In this document: positions 8,320 through 17,533 of the stretch, one piece after another | Layout: every line of letters starts with the position of its first letter | Position numbering within the stretch: position 1 is the stretch's first letter | From: Paracoccus methylovorus | GTDB taxonomy: Bacteria > Pseudomonadota > Alphaproteobacteria > Rhodobacterales > Rhodobacteraceae | Assembly: GCF_016919705.1 (NCBI RefSeq) | Contig: NZ_CP070368.1 | Span: 372,001 to 436,000, forward strand | DNA: 64,000 nucleotides | Direction of reading: 5' to 3' | The notes under the pieces: generated by a model | The model's database searches: none | What the model saw: only the letters and a program-made list of their open reading frames with translations | Told to the model about the DNA's origin: nothing | Position numbers and translations under genes: made by a program

Positions 8320-10914
8320 ATGACCGCGCTGACAGATCCCGGAGCCATCGTCGAAATCACCCCCTCGGCGGGGGTCGAGACCGCGCGTCACGGCTGGCGC
8401 GCGAAATGCCTGCAACGACTGATCCGCATGGAATTGCCGGTGCCGACAAGCTTTGCCCTGTCGGCCGAGGCGGTGCGCGCCATTGCCGGCGGCCATATGC
8501 CAGACCGCGCATGTCTGGCCGCGATCATCGAGCGGGCTGACGGGCTGATCAGCGTCCGACCTTCGGCGGTGAATCCGGCATGGGGCGGGCCGGGAACGGT
8601 GCTGAATGTCGGTATCAACCACGAGCGCCACGCCCGGCTGGTGAAAAGCCGGGGCAAGGCGGCGGCGGATGCGATCTATCTGGGTTTCGTGCAGTCCTAT
8701 GCGATCCATGTCGCCCGGCTGGACCCGGACATGTTCTCGGACAGCGACGGTGGGCTCGAGGCCGCGCTGCGTGCCTATGAGGATGAGACCGACGAGGAAT
8801 TTCCCCAGGACCCCGCCCGCCAACTGGCCGAGGTGCTGCGCTCGATGGCGCGTGCCTGGGATGGACCGACGGCGCGGCTGTTGCGTCAGGCAAAGGGTGC
8901 GCCCGCCATCGCGCCCTTGGGCTTGGTGGTGCAGGACATGGCGCTGGCCATCGGGCCGGGGGTTACCGGCTCGGGGACCATTCAGTTCACCGACAGCGTG
9001 ACCGGCGCCCCGCGCATCACTGGCCGCTTTCGTGGCCAGACCCAGGGTCGCTCCAAGGGCGAGGGGGCGGAAACGCTTTATTTGACCCGCGACCCCCGCG
9101 GCCCTTCGCTGGAGGAGGCCGCGCCCGAGGTGTTCGCCGATCTGGTCCGATTTGGCGTGGCTGCCCGCGAACGCCTGCGCGAAGAGATGCAGATCGAATT
9201 CGTCGTCTCGGACAGCCGGCTTTCGATCATCGATGCAGTGCGGCTGCAACGCAGTTCGCGCGCCAGCGTGCGCATCGCCGTCACGCTGGTCCGCGACGGC
9301 ATCATCTCGCCGGAAGAGGCAGTGATGCGGGTCGAGCCACGGGCGCTGTCCGATCTGCTGCACCATCAGGTCGATCCGCGCGCGCCCCGCGACGTCATCG
9401 CGCGCGGCATCAACGCCAGCCCCGGCGCTGCGACCGGCCGTATCGTCTTTACGGCCGCCGCTGCTCAGGCCGCGCAAGCGCGGGGCGACCGCTGCGTGCT
9501 GGTGCGTCGCGAAACCGTGCCCGAGGACATCCGCGGCATGCATGCCGCAGTCGCTGTGCTGACCGAACGCGGGGGGATGACCAGCCACGCGGCGGTGATC
9601 GCCCGCGGTATCGGTCTGCCCTGTATCGTCGGCGCCAGCGACATCTCGATCGACGCCCGCGCGCGCACCCTGCTTGTCGGCAGGCGAATGTTCCACGAGG
9701 GCGAGGAAATTACCATTGACGGGACCTCGGGCGAGGTGCTGGCGGGTGCCGCCGAGATGCTGGAACCCGCGCTGGATGACAGTTTCACCCAGCTTCTGGA
9801 ATGGGCCGACGCGCATTGCCGCATTTCGGTCCGCGCCAATGCCGACACGCCCGAGGACGCCCGCACCGCGCGCATGTTCAATGCGCAGGGCATCGGGCTT
9901 TGCCGCACCGAGCATATGTTTTTCAACGACCAGCGCCTGCCAGCCATGCGCGAGATGATCTTTGCTGGCAGCCCCGAGGATCGTCGCCTGTCGCTGGAGC
10001 GTCTGTTGCCCATGCAGCGCAGCGATTTCGCGGCGCTGTTCGAGATCATGGCCGGCCTGCCGGTCACGATCCGTCTTTTCGACCCGCCGCTGCACGAGTT
10101 CTTGCCGCACGACCGCGAGGGGATGCGGGAATTGGCCGAATCGCTGGACCTGCCCTTGTCGGACGTTACCCGACGGGTCGAGGCGCTGAGCGAATTCAAC
10201 CCGATGCTGGGCATGCGCGGCGTGCGGCTGGGGATTACCGTGCCGGAAATCTATGACATGCAGGCCCGGGCCATCTTCGAGGCCACTATCGAGGCCAGCC
10301 ATAACGGCGATCCTGTGGTGCCCGAGATCATGATCCCGCTGGTCAGCGCCCGGCGCGAGGTCGAGCTGGTCAAGACCCGCATCGACGCCGTGGCCGCGGC
10401 CGTCCGCAATGAGACGCGCAAGGACTTTACCTATCGTCTGGGCGTCATGGTCGAAACCCCGCGTGCGGCGCTGCGCGCTGGTGATATTGCCGAGCATTCG
10501 GCCTTTTTGTCATTCGGCACCAATGACCTGACGCAGATGACATATGGGCTGTCGCGCGACGATGCGGGGCGCTTCATGGGTATCTATGTCAGCCAAGGCG
10601 TATATGCCGAGGACCCTTTTCACATTCTGGACCGTGACGGGGTGGGCGAACTTGTCGCCATCGGCACCGAACGCGCCCGCAGTCACAAGCCGGACATCAC
10701 GATTTCGGTTTGCGGCGAGCACGGTGGCAACCCCGAATCCATCGCCTTCTGCCTGCGGGCCGGGGTGAACTATGTCTCGTGCTCACCCTTTCGGGTGCCG
10801 ATAGCGCGTCTGGCGGCGGCGCAAGAATCGATTCTCATGGCCCGGGAAGAGGCCGAATTGCCTGCGACATCAGCGCATGGCGTTCGCGGGTTTGGGCCGG
10901 AATCTGCCCGTTAA
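8320..10914 (+). CDS. ppdK: Pyruvate phosphate dikinase homologue with divergent ATP-grasp domain
   Basis: Pyruvate phosphate dikinase interconverts pyruvate, ATP and phosphate with phosphoenolpyruvate, AMP and pyrophosphate. The 864-residue product keeps the central phosphohistidine motif (GGMTSHAAVIARG, about residue 420) and the C-terminal PEP/pyruvate barrel motifs RTEHMFF, GTNDLTQMTYG and CGEHGG with the catalytic cysteine. The N-terminal nucleotide-binding part is unusual: the SVRSGA-type motif reads SVRPSA and the expected GEDVVAG-type loop is replaced by RGQTQGRSKGEG. It is therefore clearly of the PPDK family, but ATP use is less certain. It stands alone after glyS. Confidence 0.85.
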   Translation: MTALTDPGAIVEITPSAGVETARHGWRAKCLQRLIRMELPVPTSFALSAEAVRAIAGGHMPDRACLAAIIERADGLISVRPSAVNPAWGGPGTVLNVGINHERHARLVKSRGKAAADAIYLGFVQSYAIHVARLDPDMFSDSDGGLEAALRAYEDETDEEFPQDPARQLAEVLRSMARAWDGPTARLLRQAKGAPAIAPLGLVVQDMALAIGPGVTGSGTIQFTDSVTGAPRITGRFRGQTQGRSKGEGAETLYLTRDPRGPSLEEAAPEVFADLVRFGVAARERLREEMQIEFVVSDSRLSIIDAVRLQRSSRASVRIAVTLVRDGIISPEEAVMRVEPRALSDLLHHQVDPRAPRDVIARGINASPGAATGRIVFTAAAAQAAQARGDRCVLVRRETVPEDIRGMHAAVAVLTERGGMTSHAAVIARGIGLPCIVGASDISIDARARTLLVGRRMFHEGEEITIDGTSGEVLAGAAEMLEPALDDSFTQLLEWADAHCRISVRANADTPEDARTARMFNAQGIGLCRTEHMFFNDQRLPAMREMIFAGSPEDRRLSLERLLPMQRSDFAALFEIMAGLPVTIRLFDPPLHEFLPHDREGMRELAESLDLPLSDVTRRVEALSEFNPMLGMRGVRLGITVPEIYDMQARAIFEATIEASHNGDPVVPEIMIPLVSARREVELVKTRIDAVAAAVRNETRKDFTYRLGVMVETPRAALRAGDIAEHSAFLSFGTNDLTQMTYGLSRDDAGRFMGIYVSQGVYAEDPFHILDRDGVGELVAIGTERARSHKPDITISVCGEHGGNPESIAFCLRAGVNYVSCSPFRVPIARLAAAQESILMAREEAELPATSAHGVRGFGPESAR

Positions 10915-11096
10915 CCTTTTTCTAGTCGGCGGGTTTCCGCCAAAATCCTTTAATTTCAATCGAATCGTGCCGTTCACGTCCATGTGGGCTGGCACGCCCC
11001 GTCTTGTTTCGGGCCTTTAACCCCAGATCGCCGCCCCAAGGGTGGATCTTCCGACGAAACAAGCCGGGCGGGGCCCGGACCGAAAACAGGACCAAC

Positions 11097-11633
11097 ATGT
11101 CGATTTCGAAGTCATGGCTGGCGCGCGTTTCCGTATGTGTAGCTGTCGCTCTTTCGCCTGTCGCCACCGTTCCGGCCTTGGCCGATGGAAAGCACCAGGT
11201 CGCTTATGAAACCAAGGCCACGCGTTCGCGCGAGGCTACCGCCAAGATCAATCCGACCGATCTGCAATGCCTGACCGAGGCGCTGTATTTCGAGGCGCGC
11301 GGCGAAGGCGTGCAGGGCCAGCAAGCCGTGGCCGAGGTGATTCTGAACCGCGTGGATCATCCGCGTTTCCCCCAGACCGTTTGCGGGGTTGTGAACCAGC
11401 GCGGCCAGTTCACCTATAACAAGAACGCCCGTATCCGCGAAAAAGGTACCTTCGCCCGTGTTCAAAAGGTTGCCATGGCTGCGCTGGCAGGCGCGCCCCG
11501 CACGTTGACGAACGGCGCGACCTATTTCCATGCCCGCGGCGTCAAGCCGTCCTGGAGCAACCGTTTCGAGCGCACGATCCGGATCGGCAGCCATACTTTT
11601 TATCGTTCGGATCGTCGGCTGGCCTCGAACTGA
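11097..11633 (+). CDS. SleB/CwlJ-type cell wall hydrolase
   Basis: From ATG 11097 the 178-residue product has a signal peptide (SWLARVSVCVAVALSPVATV, cleavage near ALA-DG). A Hydrolase_2 (SleB) domain follows from about residue 55: LQCLTEALYFEARGEG with the catalytic-type glutamates, QQAVAEVILNRVDHPRFPQT, VCGVVNQ, and a final FHARGVKPSW. These enzymes cut the glycan strand of peptidoglycan. In non-sporulating Rhodobacterales they act in wall remodelling. The gene appears monocistronic, with a terminator-like hairpin at 11664. Confidence 0.85.
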   Translation: MSISKSWLARVSVCVAVALSPVATVPALADGKHQVAYETKATRSREATAKINPTDLQCLTEALYFEARGEGVQGQQAVAEVILNRVDHPRFPQTVCGVVNQRGQFTYNKNARIREKGTFARVQKVAMAALAGAPRTLTNGATYFHARGVKPSWSNRFERTIRIGSHTFYRSDRRLASN

Positions 11634-11663
11634 GGCGGCGACGCAAATCTGCTGCACGATGCG

Positions 11664-11695
11664 CGGCCCTGTCCCTTGCGGCGGGGCCGTTTTCC
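11664..11695 (+). terminator. Probable Rho-independent terminator of the SleB-type gene
   Basis: CGGCCC (11664-11669) pairs with GGGCCG (11684-11689), followed by TTTTCC. It lies 30 bases after the hydrolase stop codon and just before the folB start at 11712. Confidence 0.55.
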
Positions 11696-11711
11696 TGAAT
11701 ACACAGGCGCT

Positions 11712-12494
11712 ATGGAACAGCCTGATCGTATCCACCTGCGCGACTATATCCTCTCGACCGAGATCGGCGCCTTCCAGACCGAGCGGGGCCAGCCGCAACG
11801 GCTGCGCTTTAATATCGAGGTTGATCTTACCTGCCACGTCGTCGGCGTGAACGATGAGGTGGACCGGATCCTGTCCTATGACATCCTGACCGGTGCCGTC
11901 GCGGCGGGGCTGGCGGACCGCCGCTATGATCTGCTGGAAACGCTGGCCGAAAAGATCGCCGCGCAGATCCTGGCCCATCCACGCGCGGCGCAGGTCTCGG
12001 TCACGGTCGAGAAGCTGGACCGCATCCCCGGGGCGTTGGGCGTGACGCTGGTGAGACGTCAGGCACGGGTCGAGGCAGAGGCCATTCAGGCCCCGATACG
12101 CGTCATCTTTCACGGCCGCGAGCTGACGCTGCCCGAGGGTGCGGTGGCGCTGGTGCCCGACGCGCCGAACCTGCCGCTGCCGCAGGGTGGCAACGCGCGC
12201 GAGATCGAATTACTGGCGCTGGATCAGGCCGCCTGGGCGCTGGCGGGCCGTCTGGGCTTGACCGTGGCCGACAGCCGCACCGAGCTGGACTGGGCGGCGA
12301 CCGAACGTCGCGCCGTCGTCTGGGCGCCGGCCCGGATGGTGCGCGACGTGGCGGGGCTTGCGGCGGACCCGATCGTTCTGGCGCCGTGGCTGGCCGAGCG
12401 GCTGGGGGCAAGCCAGCTTGACTGGGCGCTGCCTGGGGGCGTGCCCGCGCCGGCGGTGCCGGCAGGTTTCCGCGTTCCGACAGGGCGGCTTTGA
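11712..12494 (+). CDS. folB: Dihydroneopterin aldolase with a C-terminal extension
   Basis: Residues 1 to about 120 match dihydroneopterin aldolase, which makes 6-hydroxymethyl-7,8-dihydropterin for folate. Visible are DRIHLRDYILSTEIGAFQTE, the catalytic-type pair in LSYDILT, and the C-terminal strand VSVTVEKLDRIPGA. The protein is 260 residues, about twice the usual length; the extra 140 residues (VIFHGRELTLPEGAVAL onward) have no motif I recognise. I start at ATG 11712 (MEQPDR). folP follows 45 bases later and glmM after it, giving a folB-folP-glmM order. The extension may be a fused second domain conserved in Rhodobacterales. Confidence 0.85.
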   Translation: MEQPDRIHLRDYILSTEIGAFQTERGQPQRLRFNIEVDLTCHVVGVNDEVDRILSYDILTGAVAAGLADRRYDLLETLAEKIAAQILAHPRAAQVSVTVEKLDRIPGALGVTLVRRQARVEAEAIQAPIRVIFHGRELTLPEGAVALVPDAPNLPLPQGGNAREIELLALDQAAWALAGRLGLTVADSRTELDWAATERRAVVWAPARMVRDVAGLAADPIVLAPWLAERLGASQLDWALPGGVPAPAVPAGFRVPTGRL

Positions 12495-12539
12495 TCTTCG
12501 TCCTTGCATCGTCCGCGCACCGGCATAAAGACCCAAGCC

Positions 12540-13511
12540 ATGACCGAATATTTCCGCCCAATTCCCAGTGAAACGGGCCGCTGGCAACTGGCTGGCGGCT
12601 GGGTGCGTTTCTCGCAATTCGAGCTTTTACGCCGGGGGAAGGCGCCCTGCGTCGTGGACAGCGCCCCCGAGGCCGTGCTTGCGGCGCTGACCGCGCCGCG
12701 CGCGCCGCTGCTGGGCCTGTCGTTGGAATGCCCGCGCATCATGGGTATCGTCAACACCACGCCCGACAGTTTTTCGGACGGCGGCACCTATGATGGGGCC
12801 AAGCAGGCGCGGCTTTTGGCCCGGCAGGGGGCCGAGATCCTGGACATCGGCGGCGAATCGACCCGGCCGGGCGCGCGCGAGGTGCCCGTCACCGAAGAGA
12901 TCGCCCGCATCACCCCGGCCATTGCTGCAGTGCGGGGGCTGGCGGCGATCTCGGTCGATACGCGCAAGGCTGCAGTGGCGCGGGCGGCTATCGGTGCAGG
13001 CGCGGGGCTGATCAACGATGTCTCGGGCTTTGATTTCGACCCTGCCATGGCCGGGGCGGTGGCGTCGGCTGGCGTGCCGGTTTGCCTGATGCATGCGCAA
13101 GGCATTCCCGAAACCATGCAGGACAACCCGACCTATGGCGACGTGCTGCTGGATGTCTATGACGCGCTGGCAGCGCGGATTGCCCGTGCCGAAACGGCCG
13201 GCATTGCCCGCGACAGGATCGTGATCGATCCGGGCATTGGTTTTGGCAAGACGCAAGAGCATAATCTGGCCATCCTGCGGCGGATCTCGGTTTATCATGG
13301 GCTGGGCTGCGCCATTTTGCTGGGTATCTCGCGCAAGCGGTTCATCGGCAGCATCGGCGGGGCCGAGCGACCGGCGGACCGGATGGCGGGAACGCTGGCA
13401 CTGACATTGGCCGGGGTCGCGCAGGGCATACAGATACACCGCGTCCATGACGTGGCAGAAACAAGGCAGGGCCTTGCCCTTTGGCGGGCCGTGACCACAG
13501 AGAAAAAATGA
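12540..13511 (+). CDS. folP: Dihydropteroate synthase
   Basis: FolP condenses 6-hydroxymethyl-dihydropterin pyrophosphate with p-aminobenzoate to make dihydropteroate. The 323-residue protein has an N-terminal extension of about 65 residues before the TIM barrel. Barrel motifs are [14 protein letters not shown] (pyrophosphate site), [26 protein letters not shown] and [12 protein letters not shown] chose ATG 12540 (MTEYFRPI) over the upstream in-frame ATG at 12504 because the latter encodes a low-complexity basic leader. glmM starts ten bases after its stop. Confidence 0.95.
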   Translation: MTEYFRPIPSETGRWQLAGGWVRFSQFELLRRGKAPCVVDSAPEAVLAALTAPRAPLLGLSLECPRIMGIVNTTPDSFSDGGTYDGAKQARLLARQGAEILDIGGESTRPGAREVPVTEEIARITPAIAAVRGLAAISVDTRKAAVARAAIGAGAGLINDVSGFDFDPAMAGAVASAGVPVCLMHAQGIPETMQDNPTYGDVLLDVYDALAARIARAETAGIARDRIVIDPGIGFGKTQEHNLAILRRISVYHGLGCAILLGISRKRFIGSIGGAERPADRMAGTLALTLAGVAQGIQIHRVHDVAETRQGLALWRAVTTEKK

Positions 13512-13521
13512 GCGGGGCAAG

Positions 13522-14865
13522 ATGAGCAGGAAACTTTTCGGCACCGATGGCGTGCGGGGCCGCGCCAATACCTATCCGATGACGGCCGAGATGGCGCTGC
13601 GCCTTGGCGCCGCCGCCGGCCGCTATTTCCGCCGCAAGGGCGAGGACCACCACCGTGTCGTCATTGGCAAGGACACGCGGCTGTCGGGTTATATGCTGGA
13701 GAACGCCTTGACGGCGGGGCTGACCTCGACCGGCATGAACGTGCTGCTGCTGGGCCCGGTGCCGACGCCCGCGGTGGGGTATCTGACCCGCTCGATGCGG
13801 GCGGATGTGGGCATCATGATCTCGGCCAGCCACAATCCGGCGCATGACAACGGCATCAAGTTCTTTGGCCCGGACGGGTTCAAGCTGTCCGACGAGGCCG
13901 AGGCCGAGATCGAAGCCATCGTCGAAGGCGAGATCATCCCGTCTCAGCCCAACAACATCGGTCGCGCCAAGCGCATCGACGACGGGCGTGGGCGTTATGT
14001 CGAATATGCCAAGACCACCTTCCCATCGGGCAAGCGTCTGGACGGGCTGAAGGTCGTGGTGGATTGCGCCAATGGCGCCGCCTATCGCGCCGCCCCGGAT
14101 GTGCTGTGGGAACTGGGCGCTGAGGTGATTCCGCTGGGGGTCAGCCCCAATGGCTACAACATCAACGACGGGCTGGGTTCGACCCATCCTGAAGCCTGCG
14201 CCCAAGCCGTGCTGGAACATGGCGCCGACATGGGCATCAGCCTGGACGGCGATGCGGATCGGGTGATGATCGTCGATGAAATGGGCCAGGTGGCCGATGG
14301 CGACCAGATCATGGCGCTGTTGGCCGATCGCTGGGCGACGCAAGGCCGGCTGCGCGGCGGGGCCTTGGTGGCGACCGTCATGTCGAACCTGGGCCTTGAG
14401 CGGTTTCTGCAAGGGCGCGGGTTGCGGCTGGAGCGCACTGCCGTGGGCGACCGCTATGTCGTCGAACGGATGCGCGGTGCGGGCTTCAACCTTGGCGGCG
14501 AGCAATCGGGGCATATCGTGATGACCGATTACGCCACCACCGGCGATGGGCTGATCGCCAGCCTGCAATTTCTGGCGGCGATGTCGGATAGTGGCAAGCG
14601 CGCCTCGGAACTGGTGGCGCAGTTCGAGCCGGTGCCGCAGTTGCTGAAGAATGTGCGCTATGCCGTCGGCGCCGATCCGCTGTCCAAGGACAGCGTGCAG
14701 GCCGAGATCGCCCGGGCCGAGGCGCGGTTAGACGGTTGTGGCCGGGTGCTGATCCGCAAGTCCGGCACCGAGCCGCTGATCCGTGTCATGGCCGAGGCCG
14801 AGGACGAAACCGTCCTGCGCGAGGTGGTGGATAATATCGTCGCGGCGGTCGAAAAAGCCGCCTGA
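13522..14865 (+). CDS. glmM: Phosphoglucosamine mutase
   Basis: GlmM converts glucosamine-6-phosphate to glucosamine-1-phosphate, the step before UDP-GlcNAc for peptidoglycan and lipopolysaccharide. The 447-residue protein has all four signatures: the phosphoserine loop ISASHNP (active Ser about 103), the metal loop DGDADR, the sugar loop GGEQSGH, and the phosphate loop [12 protein letters not shown]. It directly follows folP. This pairing is widespread in bacteria. Confidence 0.97.
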   Translation: MSRKLFGTDGVRGRANTYPMTAEMALRLGAAAGRYFRRKGEDHHRVVIGKDTRLSGYMLENALTAGLTSTGMNVLLLGPVPTPAVGYLTRSMRADVGIMISASHNPAHDNGIKFFGPDGFKLSDEAEAEIEAIVEGEIIPSQPNNIGRAKRIDDGRGRYVEYAKTTFPSGKRLDGLKVVVDCANGAAYRAAPDVLWELGAEVIPLGVSPNGYNINDGLGSTHPEACAQAVLEHGADMGISLDGDADRVMIVDEMGQVADGDQIMALLADRWATQGRLRGGALVATVMSNLGLERFLQGRGLRLERTAVGDRYVVERMRGAGFNLGGEQSGHIVMTDYATTGDGLIASLQFLAAMSDSGKRASELVAQFEPVPQLLKNVRYAVGADPLSKDSVQAEIARAEARLDGCGRVLIRKSGTEPLIRVMAEAEDETVLREVVDNIVAAVEKAA

Positions 14866-14910
14866 ATGGTGCCCTTGTCTGCGCTGGCGCGCTTGTGGTG
14901 GCCTTGGCAT

Positions 14911-14932
14911 GGGTATTTAGGCAACGAAGAAA
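14911..14932 (+). repeat. GGGTATTT core copy of the intergenic repeat
   Basis: GGGTATTTAGGCAACGAAGA lies between the glmM stop (14865) and the convergent monooxygenase stop (14949). No GC-rich palindrome is attached to this copy. Confidence 0.55.
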
Positions 14933-14948
14933 GCCGGACGTCGCCCTG

Positions 14949-16070
14949 TTACACGGCTGTCGGGTCGTAGTCGTAGAGCCAGCCGAAACGTTCGATCAAC
15001 CGCGTGGGCGCCAGGCGCGACACCGCGCGCAGTCCGGCATGTGCCACTGCACGGGTCGGTCCGCGCAGGTGGTAGTTGCGGGCGTTGGCATTGGCCGCAG
15101 CGACAATGCGCTGGCAGCGGGGCTGGCGCAGGGATTGGAACCGCGCCAGTGCGGTCTTTTGATCGGGCCCGGCGTCGAGGCAGGCGGCCAGCACCCATGC
15201 GTCCTCGATCGCCATGACCGCGCCTTGCGCCATGAAGGGCAGGGTGGGATGCGCCGCATCGCCGATCAGGGCGCGGTTTCCGTCCTGCCAATGCGCCGCG
15301 ACCGGGTGGCGGTGGAGGCCCCAGATGCCAACCTGCTGGACCTGCGCCAGCCAGCCCGGGACGGGACCGCCGAAACGGGCAAAAGCTGCGCATAAATCCG
15401 CAGGATCGCCGGGGATCGACCAGCCCTCTGCCTGCCAATCGGGACGTTCGACCACGGCGACGATGTTGCGCTGGCCAAAGCCCAGCGGATAGCTGACCAG
15501 ATGCCGGCCCGGTCCCATGAAGACCTGCGCCATCGGCGGCGCATCGGCTTCGCAGGGAACAAGCGCCCGCCAGGCGGTCTGCCCGGTGAAAAAAGGCGTC
15601 TCAACGCCGTTCAGAAGCGGGCGCAGGCGGCTTTTTACCCCATCTGCGCCGATGAGCAGCGCAACCTGGGGCAGATCGGTTACCTCATGGTCCAGCTTGA
15701 TGTGGACGCCGGATTCCCGTGCGGCTTCTTCCAGCATGGCGACCAGTCGGGCGCGATGCACAAGGCGGAACGCATCTTGGGGGCGGTAACGCGCCAGATC
15801 CAGCCGCGCCACAAGCCGGCCGGCGGAATCGCAAAGCTCAACCCGTTCGGAGGGAACCGAGATGGCCCGGAATCGCGATTCAAGCCCAAGCGCGGCGAGT
15901 ACGCGCACCGCATTGGGGGAAATCTGCAGGCCGGCACCGACTTCGCGCAGCGCGCCGGCGCGTTCCAGCACCGTGACCTGCGCCCCGCGTTGGGCCAATG
16001 CGCAAGCCGCGGTCAGACCGGCCACGCCTGCGCCGATGATGGTGACGGTATGCTGTTTCAGGCCGGACAT
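14949..16070 (-). CDS. FAD-dependent monooxygenase (salicylate hydroxylase/UbiH-like)
   Basis: The 373-residue protein is a single-component class A flavin monooxygenase. The Rossmann motif GAGVAGLTAACALAQRG is at residues about 13-29, the ADP-ribose/NADPH motif LLIGADGVKSRLR at about 140, and the FAD-binding motif ALIGDAAHPTLPFMAQG at about 275. The substrate cannot be told from the sequence; aromatic hydroxylation or a ubiquinone-ring step are both possible. It lies 40 bases downstream of dksA on the same strand, separated by a GC-rich hairpin. Confidence 0.75.
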   Translation of the reverse strand: MSGLKQHTVTIIGAGVAGLTAACALAQRGAQVTVLERAGALREVGAGLQISPNAVRVLAALGLESRFRAISVPSERVELCDSAGRLVARLDLARYRPQDAFRLVHRARLVAMLEEAARESGVHIKLDHEVTDLPQVALLIGADGVKSRLRPLLNGVETPFFTGQTAWRALVPCEADAPPMAQVFMGPGRHLVSYPLGFGQRNIVAVVERPDWQAEGWSIPGDPADLCAAFARFGGPVPGWLAQVQQVGIWGLHRHPVAAHWQDGNRALIGDAAHPTLPFMAQGAVMAIEDAWVLAACLDAGPDQKTALARFQSLRQPRCQRIVAAANANARNYHLRGPTRAVAHAGLRAVSRLAPTRLIERFGWLYDYDPTAV

Positions 16071-16090
16071 GGCGCCTTACCTGCGAAAGC

Positions 16091-16105
16091 GGCCCCAAAG
16101 GGGCC
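16091..16105 (-). terminator. GC-rich hairpin after dksA
   Basis: GGCCCC-AAA-GGGGCC is followed on the minus strand by GCTTTCGC. It lies five bases after the dksA stop and before the monooxygenase start, so it may be a terminator or an attenuator between the two genes. The T run is poor. Confidence 0.4.
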
Positions 16106-16110
16106 GGCGG

Positions 16111-16533
16111 TCAGTCGTCGCGATGCACGCGTTCACGCCGTTCATGGCGTTCCTGCGCTTCCAGCGTCATGGTGGCGATCGGGCGCGCGTCCAGCCGTTT
16201 AAGGCTGATCGGCTCTCCGGTCATTTCGCAGTAGCCGTATTCGCCGGTTTCGATGCGCCGCAATGCCGCGTCGATCTTGGTCACCAGCTTGCGCTGACGG
16301 TCGCGGGTGCGCAGTTCCAGCGAGCGGTCGGTTTCTTCCGAGGCACGGTCGGCGAGATCGGGCACATTGCGGCCGCTGTCCTGCAATCCTTCAAGCGTTT
16401 CGGCCGACTGGTCCAGAAGTTCCTGCTTCCAAGCGATCAGTTTACGGCGGAAATATTCGAGCTGCCGCTCGTTCATGAAAGGTTCGTCTTCGGCGGGGCG
16501 ATAATCTTCTGGCAGAAAGGTCTGGGCTTTCAT
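16111..16533 (-). CDS. dksA: RNA polymerase-binding transcription factor DksA, single-cysteine zinc-site variant
   Basis: DksA enters the RNA polymerase secondary channel and, with ppGpp, adjusts transcription of rRNA and biosynthetic genes. The 140-residue protein has the two coiled-coil helices (about 20-55 and 75-105) with the tip DLADRASEE carrying the key aspartates. The C-terminal zinc region reads YGYCEMTGEPISLKRLDARP, so only one of the four usual cysteines is present. This is known for Rhodobacter sphaeroides DksA, which still works. Divergent from moxR. Confidence 0.93.
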   Translation of the reverse strand: MKAQTFLPEDYRPAEDEPFMNERQLEYFRRKLIAWKQELLDQSAETLEGLQDSGRNVPDLADRASEETDRSLELRTRDRQRKLVTKIDAALRRIETGEYGYCEMTGEPISLKRLDARPIATMTLEAQERHERRERVHRDD

Positions 16534-16693
16534 CGTTCCTCCGGGAGCCGGGCGACTGGATGCCCGGTCCTTGCGGCCCCCTTAAAGTATGACAGATGAA
16601 TTGTCACTAGCCCATTCCGACAGGTTTGGCCTGCGGCTTGCGAAGCGGGCGGTGGCTGGCTAGGTTCGCGCAGATTACGCAAAGGACAGGCGG

Positions 16694-17533
16694 ATGCAGT
16701 TTTCCTCGACCGAGACCTATGTGGCGCCACCCGATCTGGCCATGGCGGTGAATGCGGCGATCACGCTGGAACGCCCCCTTTTGGTCAAGGGAGAGCCGGG
16801 AACCGGCAAAACCGAGCTTGCGCGGCAGATTGCCGCCAGCCTGAACCTGCCCATCGTCGAATGGAACGTCAAATCCACCACCCGGGCGCAACAGGGGCTT
16901 TACGAATACGATGCCGTGTCCCGATTGCGCGACAGCCAACTGGGCGATGCGCGGGTTCACGATATCGCGAACTACATCCGCAAGGGCAAGCTGTGGCAGG
17001 CGTTCGAGGCCGACAGCAAGATCGTCCTGCTGATCGATGAGATCGACAAAGCCGACATCGAGTTCCCCAACGACCTGCTGCAGGAACTCGACCGGATGGA
17101 ATTCCACGTCTATGAAACCGGCGAGACGGTGCAGGCGCGTCATCGGCCGGTGGTCATCATCACCTCGAACAATGAAAAGGAACTGCCGGACGCCTTTTTG
17201 CGCCGCTGCTTTTTCCACTACATCCGTTTTCCCGATGCCGAGACGCTGAAGCGCATCGTCGACGTGCATTATCCCGGCCTGAAGGGCCGTATCCTTGACG
17301 AGGCTCTGACCCAGTTCCTTGAACTGCGCGAGGTTCAGGGGCTGAAGAAAAAGCCATCGACCAGTGAACTTCTGGACTGGCTCAAGCTGATCCTGGCCGA
17401 GGATCTGTCGCCCGAGGATCTGAAACGCCCGGCGGGCGAGATGCTGCCGAAACTGCATGGCGCGCTGCTGAAGAACGAACAGGACGTGGCGCTGTTCGAG
17501 CGGCTGGCCTTTATGGCGCGGCGGCAGCGATGA
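16694..17533 (+). CDS. MoxR-family AAA+ ATPase
   Basis: The 279-residue protein has Walker A GEPGTGKTEL (about residues 36-45), Walker B VLLIDEIDKAD (about 115), sensor 1 ITSNNEKELPDAFLRRC with the arginine finger, and a C-terminal lid domain. MoxR ATPases act as chaperones that activate metal-dependent enzymes or complexes, usually with a partner that has a von Willebrand A domain. Here the next gene is a GNAT enzyme, so the partner is missing locally. The start has AAAGGACAGGCGG just upstream. Confidence 0.9.
   Translation: MQFSSTETYVAPPDLAMAVNAAITLERPLLVKGEPGTGKTELARQIAASLNLPIVEWNVKSTTRAQQGLYEYDAVSRLRDSQLGDARVHDIANYIRKGKLWQAFEADSKIVLLIDEIDKADIEFPNDLLQELDRMEFHVYETGETVQARHRPVVIITSNNEKELPDAFLRRCFFHYIRFPDAETLKRIVDVHYPGLKGRILDEALTQFLELREVQGLKKKPSTSELLDWLKLILAEDLSPEDLKRPAGEMLPKLHGALLKNEQDVALFERLAFMARRQR

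Noticed and set aside
7606..10497. 963-codon minus-strand open frame opposite the dikinase gene and glyS
   Set aside because: It spans two well-supported plus-strand genes and the intergenic repeat; it is an antisense artefact.
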